Source: CAYXVU01 sp964468725 (GTDB lineage: Bacteria; Acidobacteriota; Blastocatellia; UBA7656). Taken from it: DNA of 5,988 bases. Made by a program: the position numbers and the translations under genes. The DNA is taken from the NCBI GenBank assembly GCA_964468725.1, contig CAYXVU010000313.1:1-5988 (forward strand), in the 5' to 3' direction. Below the pieces are notes generated by a model. The model was not told the origin of the DNA, made no database searches, and was given only the letters and a program-made list of their open reading frames with translations. This document shows, piece after piece, positions 1 through 5,988 of the stretch (positions within the stretch are counted from its first letter, which is position 1; each line of letters starts with the position of its first letter).

Positions 1-25
1 TTGACAAAAGACCAACAATCACCAG

Positions 26-53
26 TTCATGCGGAAATTGGCCGGATTAAAAT
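26..53 (+). promoter_or_regulatory. Possible weak sigma70-type promoter upstream of the small ORF
   Basis: TAAAAT at 48-53 matches five of six bases of the -10 consensus. It lies 24 bases before the ATG at 77. The best -35 candidate, TTCATG at 26-31, matches only three of six bases with a 16-base spacer. The local A+T enrichment around 47-54 supports a promoter, but the -35 is poor and the upstream sequence is cut by the window edge. This is a guess from base composition and spacing only; transcription could equally start further left. Confidence 0.2.
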
Positions 54-65
54 AGCACGCCCTCC

Positions 66-72
66 GGAGAGG
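66..72 (+). promoter_or_regulatory. Ribosome binding site of the small ORF
   Basis: GGAGAGG at 66-72 is purine-rich and complementary to the 16S rRNA 3' end. It ends four bases before the ATG at 77, with the GGAG core seven bases away. This supports the start at 77 rather than the frame-1 TTG at position 1, which has no visible upstream sequence. Confidence 0.6.
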
Positions 73-76
73 ACTG

Positions 77-337
77 ATGAAGGAAAGGCGATGGATCAAA
101 ATCACGACGACGCGCCGCCGCATCTTGCGCGTCCAACCAATCAACGCCCGTGTTCACTGGCCGGTTTGCAATTGTTTGGTCGAGACGCGCAATTTTCCCG
201 AGCCGATTGATGCTTTGCAGATTAAGGAGCACGTCCTCAGCCATCTCATTAATGGAGATCAGGTTCATACTATTACAACTGTGAGCGGCAGCTTTCGCGT
301 TTGCCGGGACTCGCTCTTCATTCGACAAGAACCGTAG
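77..337 (+). CDS. Small basic excisionase/MerR-like putative DNA-binding protein
   Basis: This complete 86-residue ORF runs from ATG at 77 to TAG at 335-337. The N-terminus is strongly basic, with K/R residues at 2, 4, 5 and 8 and Arg13-Arg15 after a run of threonines. A Cys31-x-Cys33 pair follows, and a third cysteine is at 76, which could suggest a degenerate zinc site. Residues 41-82 fit a helix-turn-helix plus wing: a helical stretch (PIDALQIKEHVLSHLINGD), then a strand-like VHTITTVSG and FRVCRDSLF. This resembles the excisionase/MerR pattern of 'helix, turn, helix, G-x-(L/V)-H, wing, R-V-C-x-x-S-L'. From memory, similar short proteins beginning with a KxTTRRRI-type segment occur in Blastocatellia genomes, but no search was run. 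A regulatory role is inferred. Its stop overlaps the Shine-Dalgarno sequence of the large downstream gene, so the two probably share a transcript. It could alternatively be a non-DNA-binding small zinc protein. Confidence 0.7.
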   Translation: MKERRWIKITTTRRRILRVQPINARVHWPVCNCLVETRNFPEPIDALQIKEHVLSHLINGDQVHTITTVSGSFRVCRDSLFIRQEP

Positions 338-340
338 GAG
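336..340 (+). promoter_or_regulatory. Ribosome binding site of the large gene, overlapping the upstream stop
   Basis: AGGAG at 336-340 sits six bases before ATG 347 and shares two bases with the TAG stop at 335-337 of the small ORF. The spacing is near ideal and decides the start of the large gene. The overlap means ribosomes finishing the small ORF terminate on the next gene's Shine-Dalgarno sequence, a common arrangement for translational coupling. Confidence 0.75.
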
Positions 341-346
341 ACAGGC

Positions 347-2793
347 ATGAAAACTCTTCGTTTGACTTGCATCTGGATCGGGATTGTTCTGGTGATGATC
401 ATGGTGCTGACCAAGCCGTTTTCCATACGCGAGAGGCTTGGCAAAGAGACGAAAACTCAGCCCAAAAACGGGGCCTTAAACAATCCGGATCAGGAGACGC
501 GAGCGCGGATCAATGAAACTTACGGCAGGTTGCCGCTCAGTTTTGAAGCCAACCAGGGGCAGGTCGTCGGCACGGCGCAGTTCCTGGCGCGCGGCGGCGG
601 CTATCGGCTTTATTTGAGTGCGACCGAAGCGACATTGGAATTGCGGAATGCGGAAGGGAGAATCCTGAATAAGGAGACTGCTTCAGACAGGCAGCACGAT
701 CTGACGAGTAAATCCGCAATCCGCAACTCGCAATCCGCAATCCTGAAGATGAAACTGGTGAACGCTGATCCGGCAGCCTGGGCAACTGGACGGAATGAAC
801 TACCCGGCAAAACCAACTACTTCATCGGCAACGACCCGGCCAAATGGCGCACGAATATTTCCAACTACGCGAAAGTCGAATATCAACAGGTCTGGCCCGG
901 CGTGAATCTGGTTTATTACGGCAACCAGCGGCAACTGGAATACGACTTCGTGGTTGCGCCAGGCGCTGATCCACGCGCGATCAAGCTCTCTTTCGACGGC
1001 GCGGAAAAGCTGGAGATTGACGCGCAGGGCAACCTTGCGCTGCGCGTCGCAGGCGGTGAAATCACGTTGCAAAAGCCCGTCATTTACCAGGAATTGAACG
1101 GCGAGCGCCGCGATATTACAGGCGGTTATCAAATCCGCAATCCGAAATCCGCAACCCTCAATCCAACCGTTGGTTTTGATTTGGGTGAATACGATGCGAG
1201 CGAGCCGCTCGTCATTGATCCTATCCTGAGCTATTCCACTTACCTCGGCGGCGGGTTTGACGACGAAGGCCAGGGAATTGCGGTTGATTCGGCGGGTAAT
1301 GCTTATGTGACAGGGGCGACCAGTTCGGCAAACTTTCCGCTGGCCAACGCAATTGATCAAACCAACGCCGCCCGCGAACGCAGCGCCTTCGTGACCAAAT
1401 TGAACGCCGCCGGTACGGCACTCATCTACTCCACTTACCTTGGCGGCAATGATCGTGATCTTGGCAATGACATAGTGGTGGATGCGGCAGGCAATGCCTG
1501 GGTGACCGGATACACCTATTCGACAGACTTCCCGACAAAAAATCCCATACAGGCAGTGCACGGCGGCTTTATTGACGTTTTTATCGCAAAGTTGAATCCG
1601 AATGGTTCGGCATTGGTCTATTCCACTTATCTGGGCGGCGAAGGTGAAGATGGCGGCGAGGGCATTGCCGTGGATGCTGCTGGCGCGGCTTACGTGACGG
1701 GGTTTGCGCGTTCGACCAACTTTCCCACGATGAATCCGTTGCAACCGGGCAACGGGGGCAGCGGCAACCGAGACGCATTCATCGCAAAATTGAATTCGGC
1801 GGGTTCGGCGCTGGTTTATTCGACCTATCTTGGCGGCAGCAGCGGCGACGAGGGCAGAGACATCGCCGTGGACTCCACTGGCGCTGCTTACGTTGCAGGA
1901 CAGACTTTTTCAACCAATTTCCCGACGGCCAATCCGTTGCAGGGCGGTTCAGGCGGAGGCTCGGACGCCTTCATCGCAAAGATGAATCCAGTAGGCTCTG
2001 CCCTGGCTTTCTCCACATATCTGGGAGGCGCCGGCAGGGATGAAGCCGACGGCATTGCCGTGGACTCACTCGGCGCTGTCTATGTGGCGGGCGAGACGGC
2101 TTCGACCAACTTTCCGACCAGGGAACCACTGCAATCCTTTAACGGCGGAGGGACCGACGCTTTCGTCACGGTTATTGCTCCGAACGGTTCGACGCCGATC
2201 TATTCCACTTATCTGGGCGGCAGCGGAACCGACTTCGCAAACGGCATAGCGGTGGACGCTTTCCATTCGCCTTTTGTGACGGGCAACACAGATTCGACCA
2301 ACTTTCCCACGGTTAATCCGGTGCAGGCCGCTGGTGCAGGCGAATACGATGTTTTCGTGTCGAAGCTCAATTCCATCGGCTCCGCGCTGGTATTTTCAAC
2401 TTATCTGGGAGGCGGCAGTGGCGATGATGGCAATGCCATAGCGATAGATTCTGTGGGCAACATCTTCATCACAGGAGAAACTTCCTCGACAAACTTTCCG
2501 ACTCAAAATCCTATTCAGAATGCTCAGGGCGGCGTCAGCGATGTCTTCGTCGCCAAATTATCAGAAATTCAGGCTCCGACGCCAACACCGACACCAACTC
2601 CGACACCAACACCGACCCCGACACCGACTCCAACTCCAACTCCGACACCGACGCCATTACCAGCCACGGTGCGGGTCGAAGGCGCGCGCAAGACCTGCAC
2701 TCCCAGCGACGCTTACCCGCGCATCGCGGCGCAGCCAGCCGCCGGGCCAAACTTCGCTGCCATTCCCGAACAGCCGCCGACGCGGATCAACTG
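347..2793 (+). CDS. Large secreted SBBP beta-propeller protein, 5' part (broken by assembly gap)
   Basis: This is the N-terminal part of a very large exported protein, open from ATG 347 to the N run at 2794. Residues 2-5 are a short charged n-region and 6-22 a hydrophobic segment. No clear AxA cleavage site follows, so it could be a signal peptide or a membrane anchor. Residues about 62-293 match the DUF7948 pattern that precedes SBBP repeats: LSFEANQGQ at 64-72, ELPGKTNYFIGND at 151-163, PGVNLVYYGNQRQLEYDFVV at 184-203 and LVIDPILSYSTYLGG at 288-302. Seven SBBP repeats fill about 294-742, followed by a Thr-Pro linker (744-770) and about 45 residues of an unassigned segment containing one Cys. 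No catalytic motif is seen; a role in adhesion or extracellular scaffolding is inferred. The nominal frame stays open across the Ns to a stop at 2942-2944, but the translation there is not believable. The gene most likely continues in the CDS starting at 2806. Confidence 0.9.
641..726. repeat. Imperfect inverted repeat flanking a 56-base loop in the DUF7948 region
   Basis: The 15-base arm at 641-655 (TTGCGGAATGCGGAA) is the reverse complement of 712-726 (ATCCGCAATCCGCAA) at 13 of 15 positions. Both arms consist of the same heptad unit in opposite orientations. In RNA or single-stranded DNA they could form a hairpin around 656-711. It may be a decayed second heptad array in the opposite orientation, or chance similarity helped by the simple sequence. 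Confidence 0.4.
711..743 (+). repeat. 33-bp array of AATCCGC-type heptanucleotide repeats (copy 1)
   Basis: Five consecutive 7-base units starting at 711, 718, 725, 732 and 739 read AATCCGC, AATCCGC, AACTCGC, AATCCGC and a truncated AATCC. Because seven is not a multiple of three, the encoded peptide (residues 122-132, KSAIRNSQSAI) does not repeat simply. The array lies between ELRN (about 98-101) and LKMKLVNA (133-140), where DUF7948 proteins seem to have a variable loop. It therefore looks like filler DNA and not conserved protein sequence. Confidence 0.8.
1132..1164 (+). repeat. 33-bp array of AATCCGC-type heptanucleotide repeats (copy 2)
   Basis: Units starting at 1132, 1139, 1146, 1153 and 1160 read AATCCGC, AATCCGA, AATCCGC, AACCCTC and AATCC. 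Length, orientation and the truncated last unit match copy 1. Copy 2 begins 421 bases after copy 1, so it is translated in a different phase (residues 262-272, QIRNPKSATLN). It falls between ERRDITGGY (253-261) and VGFDLGEYDASEPLVIDP (275-292), another apparent loop position in DUF7948. Confidence 0.8.
1223..2572 (+). repeat. Seven tandem SBBP beta-propeller repeats (64-66 codons each)
   Basis: The aromatic residue that opens (Y/F)STYLGG is encoded at 1232, 1427, 1619, 1817, 2009, 2201 and 2393, giving spacings of 195, 192, 198, 192, 192 and 192 bases. Each unit contains STYLGGxxxD, then IAVD-type, YVTG-type and NFPT-type segments, and finally an (F/V)(V/I)xK(L/M)-type strand. The Asp of LGGxxxD is present in all seven units. 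The family (SBBP, 'beta-propeller repeat') is recognised from the STYLGG...GNAYVTG...FPT pattern. Seven units is a natural count for a closed seven-bladed propeller, which is an inference. The repeats are also similar at DNA level and could recombine. Confidence 0.9.
2576..2656 (+). repeat. Thr-Pro codon repeat encoding a rigid (TP)13 linker
   Basis: These 27 codons encode Pro followed by 13 Thr-Pro pairs, built from degenerate hexamers (ACN-CCN, with mixed A, C, G and T at the third positions). The linker joins the beta-propeller to the C-terminal beta-sandwich region. Thr-Pro linkers are common in secreted multidomain proteins as extended spacers and possible O-glycosylation sites; glycosylation here is not shown. 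The varied wobble bases mean this is not a pure microsatellite, but unit gain or loss would stay in frame. Confidence 0.9.
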
Positions 2794-2803
2794 NNNNNNN
2801 NNN
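2794..2803. other. Assembly gap (10 Ns) inside the large gene
   Basis: Ten undetermined bases interrupt the coding sequence. Ten Ns is a common fixed placeholder, so the true distance is unknown. The 5' piece is in the phase of position 347 and the 3' piece in the phase of position 2881, which differ. If both flanks are correct and the gene is intact, the real gap length must leave remainder 2 when divided by 3. Confidence 0.97.
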
Positions 2804-2880
2804 CACCGGAGCGCCCTCGAGGTCGATGGTCGTCGTCGCCACCTTCGTCACCGAGTCGGTGGTGCTCGCCAGGGCTTTTC
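2804..2880. other. Atypical 77-bp flank of the gap, possibly chimeric
   Basis: By hand count 52 of 77 bases are G or C, and the stretch is rich in TCG/GTC runs. In the phase of the downstream gene it gives a Pro/Ser/Arg/Trp-rich peptide unlike anything nearby. Two other readings are smoother and almost purely G/C at third positions: + from 2805 (hydrophobic, around MVVVATFV) and - strand (around TKVATTTIDLEGAPV). This suggests a misjoined read end from another genome, or unresolved sequence error at a contig tip. It could still be genuine; the true junction with good coding sequence lies somewhere near 2870-2881. Confidence 0.4.
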
Positions 2881-5800
2881 TTCGACCAGTTACAGGCTTC
2901 CAGCCCGCCGCTCAGCGTGGCCAGCTACACAAACAACGTGCTGACGTTCAATCCGCTCACACTGCAACTGCCGCCGCAAACGTCCTTGCAACGCTTCCGC
3001 ATCGTTTTCACCTATTTTGCCTTCCTCAACGACCTGGCCGAACAGCGCAACCCGCAACAGAACTGCATCACGCTGCGTTTCAACGATGCTGTCACAGGCC
3101 GCCAGTTGCTTGAAAGCGGCCCTTATTGCGCAGACATTCAGCCGCTTGTGCCTCGCCTGACGCTTGAAAAATATGGCAGTCCGACCACCGGCCTGCCCGG
3201 CGATACATTGAGCTTCACCGTCATAGCGCTCAGCAGCGGCAACATCTTTCTGCAAACCATTGACATTGACGCAATCATTCCAAACAACACAACGGTAGTG
3301 CCAGGGAGCGTCAGTCCGCCGCCGACGCGTATTGTCGGCAACCGAATAGAATGGCGCGGACTTGGGCCCATCAATGCCAGTGGCGCTCTGCCGGTCAACT
3401 ATGCCGTGACGATTGATGCCAACACGCCCGCAAACACAAAACTGGTTGATCAGGCTTTTGCCCAGGCCACGACGCCAAATTTCGCCAGCGCTGGAACCAG
3501 ACGATTGAACGCCTCTTCCAACCAGGTGACCGTCATGGTTATGGATGTTCGCACCGGTATTGATTTGACTCTGACCGCAGCGCCGGCAGCGGGATGCCCA
3601 CTGACAATCATTGATTACACCGCCAGAGTGACGAACACCGGACAGGTCACTCTGGATCGCGTGCGCCTGAGCCTGACGCCGGGCACAGAGCCAGTGGCGG
3701 GCAATCCAGGCTTCCCGCTCCAACTCGATCCACTTGGACCCGGAGAATCCAGGACTATCAGCTACAAAGGCCAGATCGGTCTGAAGCAGAAAGGAACGCT
3801 GGTTGATGTTGCCATTGTTGTGGGCCGCCCAGTTAATAACGGAGTTCAGGTATCGGATTTGGTTGGAAAAGTGGCCACTGCGACCGTCCAGGTGTCGCCG
3901 CCCGCAATATCAAAAATTACTCCGGCGACAGGACCGCCCGGAAGCAGCAATCTGGAATTGAAGATCGAAGGCATTTGTTTCGTTCCGGCGACGGTAGTAA
4001 GTTTTTCACCGAACTCAGGCGTTACAGTAATTGATCCATCGCCGCCCGATTTCGGCTTTATCGGGACGACAGAACTAAGGCGGCGCATCAACATACAGAC
4101 CGACGCTACACAAGGTGAGCGTGAAGTCTTCGTCACAAATCCGAGCGGCGCTGCCGGTGGACAGCGCCCATTCAACCTTTTCACGGTAATCGGCGCGCCA
4201 GCAACCATTGATGCCGGAGCAGGGAATCTGGATTTTGCAGGCGTGACTACGGGAACCAGCAAAAACCTCAACCTGACGGTGAGAAATACCGGCGGGTCGC
4301 CATTGACCATCAATCCGATTGCCATCAGTAATCCGCGCTTTGCCGTGATAATACCGGCGATGCCATTTATCGTGGCTCCCGGAGCGCAGCAAATCATCAC
4401 GGTACGATTCTCTCCCGTCGCCGCCGGGGCGCAGTCGGGCATGCTGACGATCCCCAGCAATGCTGCGAATCGTCCCAGTCTTGACATCGCGCTTTCTGGC
4501 GTCGGAATCGGCGCGCCGGATATTACTGTTATGCCCAGCGCGCTTGATTTCGGCATCGTCGCGCCGGGGCAGAGCGCGAACCGCACGTTGACAATAAGCA
4601 ATCCGGGCACGGTAGCGCTCAACCTCTACGCCATCACCAGCAGTAACCCGGCTTTCAATGTAGAACTGCCCTTTGCTCCCGTCAGTATTCCGGCGGGCGG
4701 CGCACTTTCACTCTCGCTCACAGCTAGCTTCGTGCCGACCGCTGTGGGCGCTCAGACCGGTACGCTGCTGATCGCCAGCAGCGCGGTTAATAAAAATACG
4801 CTTGCCGTTCAAGCTCGCGGCGATACACCGGGCGGGATAACCCTTGCCACCGACGACGGCACGGTGGAAACTGGCGCGGTGCAGGATGGGTTACTGATCG
4901 TCAATCGCCTGACACCGCCGTCTTACCCAGTCACGCTCCGCAACCTGCGCATCTTCTTCGCACAGTTTCAGGGACTTCCCTCTCCAGTCGGCGAACAGAT
5001 CAGACTGGTAGCATTTGCCGATCCATCAGGATCAGGGCAGCCGCCGGCCAATCCGCAATTGATCGTCAACCAGATGGTGACGATTCCGGCGATTCCGGCC
5101 AACGGAGGTTTTGTTGATTTCCCAGTCATGGCTGCCCAGCCCTTTGCCCCGGACGAAGAAGCCGCCAGCAGCCTCACGATTGAGAGCGGTGATTTATACA
5201 TTGGTTTTCAGGCGCCGCGACCGACGCGCGGCGTGGTCTTTGCAGCCGATTCCAACGGGCCGCAACGGCAACGGGCTTTTTTCTCGACCAATGACGGCGC
5301 CAGCTACATGCAGTTGACCGGAATACAGAATCAGGCGGGAACCATCACACCGGTCAACGTGATGGCGCAAGCCACCATCGGTGGAATCGGCGTATGCAAC
5401 TACGCAATCAGTCCGGGCAGCCAGGTTTTCAGCGAATCCGGCGGCAGCGGAACCGTTACGGTGACTACACCATCAGGATGCAATTGGACGGCAAACAGCA
5501 CGGAGAGTTGGATCAGCTTTAATCCAAACAGCAGCGGCAATGGCAATGGAACGGCCAATTTTACCGTCGCCGCCGGTTCCGAGCCGCGCCAGTCTGTTGT
5601 AAGCATCGCCGGGCAACCGTTCATAGTGGCCCAGGCCGAAAAAGTCGCCAGCGTATCAAGCGCCAGTTACCAGCGGTTGGGTCTGGCGGGCGAGGCAATC
5701 GCCGCCGCTTACGGCGCTTCGCTGGCAAACACGATTCAGATCGCCACGAGCATCCCGTTGCCGACTTCGCTTGCCGGGACGACGGTGAAAGTCCGTGACG

Positions 5801-5988
5801 CGGCGGGAACAGAAGTATTTGCGCCATTGTTCTTTGTTTCTCCGAACCAGGTAAATTTCCTGATGCCGCCTGGGCTGATCCCTGGGACGGCGACTGTGAT
5901 GGTGGAAAGCGGCGGATCAATTTCAGTGGGGGCGGCGCTGAACGATGTAGTTGCGCCTGGAATCTTCACAGCCAACTCAAGCGGTATG
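2806..5988 (+). CDS. Multidomain Ig-like/BACON/TIGR03437 surface protein, 3' part (open at both ends)
   Basis: One stop-free frame runs from the gap to the window edge (1,061 codons; credible from 2881). Domains in order: an unassigned beta-rich segment at 2881-3153; a DUF11-like domain at about 3154-3540 (GLPGDTLSFTVIA core); a second DUF11/CARDB-like domain at about 3559-3894 (IDYTARVTNTGQVTLDRV); an IPT/TIG-like domain at 3898-4191 (ISKITPATGPPGSSNLEL); two HYDIN/choice-of-anchor-D-like Ig domains at 4195-4515 and 4516-4827, each with LDFG/A...TxxxNxG and VxFxP-type features; and an unassigned beta domain at 4828-5394. A BACON domain follows at 5395-5637, with paired Cys and the CNWTANSTESWISF signature. 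Last come 116 residues of TIGR03437 at 5641-5988 (SAASY-like VSSASYQ; FFVSPNQVNFLMP), a family usually near 200 residues, so the C-terminus is missing. There is no plausible start codon near the gap, and the domain style continues that of the 5' piece, so this is most likely the same gene. Extracellular binding or scaffolding is inferred; no enzyme motif is visible. Confidence 0.85.

Noticed and set aside
1..6. TTGACA, a perfect -35 hexamer at the first base
   Set aside because: The bases at a 17-base spacing (24-29, AGTTCA) do not resemble a -10 box, and the better -10 at 48 is much too far away.
1..210. Frame-1 ORF starting with TTG at the window edge
   Set aside because: It overlaps the better-supported ORF at 77-337, has no visible ribosome binding site, and its composition (His/Arg/Pro rich) looks like a shadow.
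353..372. Possible lipobox around Cys8 of the large protein
   Set aside because: The residues before Cys8 are R-L-T. Thr at -1 is not accepted, and the Cys precedes the hydrophobic core instead of following it.
800..1744. 314-residue antisense ORF
   Set aside because: It lies wholly opposite the DUF7948/SBBP coding sequence, whose protein families are recognisable. The antisense product mirrors the SBBP periodicity and matches no family.
1223..2572. Regularly spaced repeats resembling a CRISPR-like array
   Set aside because: The 192-198 base period, in-frame coding and diverged copies are explained by SBBP protein repeats. There are no short identical repeats or cas genes.
2657..2851. Antisense ORF reading across the Ns
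   Set aside because: It depends on undetermined bases. Its first residues may come from a foreign read end, so it is handled as an assembly question and not as a gene.
2890..3723. 277-residue antisense ORF
   Set aside because: It is opposite clear DUF11-like coding sequence. Long antisense open frames are expected from the codon bias, and its His/Arg/Cys-rich product looks artificial.
3846..4622. 258-residue antisense ORF
   Set aside because: It is opposite the IPT and Ig-like domains, with no ribosome binding site or recognisable motif, so it is treated as a shadow.

Overview
The window looks like a metagenome-derived contig from the phylum Acidobacteriota (Blastocatellia- or Solibacter-like). 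The inference rests on protein architecture: a DUF7948-type N-terminal domain followed by SBBP beta-propeller repeats, a Thr-Pro linker, Ig-like repeats, a BACON domain and the start of a TIGR03437 ('Solibacter uncharacterized C-terminal') domain. That mix is typical of large secreted or surface proteins in this phylum. The DNA is moderately GC-rich and all genuine coding is on the + strand.

Layout: positions 1-76 hold a possible weak promoter and a ribosome binding site. Positions 77-337 encode an 86-residue basic protein with a CxC pair and an excisionase/MerR-like helical tail, probably a small DNA-binding protein. Nine bases after its stop, a very large gene starts at 347 and runs off the right edge at 5988. 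Its Shine-Dalgarno sequence overlaps the small gene's stop codon, so the two are probably co-transcribed and perhaps translationally coupled.

The large gene is broken at 2794-2803 by ten Ns, an assembly gap. The reading frame differs on the two sides, and the 77 bases just right of the gap look unlike the gene. It is therefore given as two CDS pieces. The 5' piece has a signal/anchor segment, DUF7948, seven SBBP repeats of 64-66 residues and a (TP)13 linker. The 3' piece has an unassigned beta-rich segment, two DUF11-like domains, an IPT/TIG-like domain, two HYDIN/'choice-of-anchor D'-like Ig domains, an unassigned beta domain, BACON and a truncated TIGR03437. If continuous, the protein exceeds 1,870 residues and is probably an extracellular adhesin or scaffold; no catalytic motif is visible.

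The least expected signal is a pair of 33-bp arrays of degenerate heptanucleotide repeats (AATCCGC type) inside the DUF7948 coding region. Both lie in what appear to be variable loops and are read in different frames. They look like a short mobile or expanding DNA repeat tolerated inside a gene. No tRNA, rRNA, CRISPR, IS element or terminator was seen.
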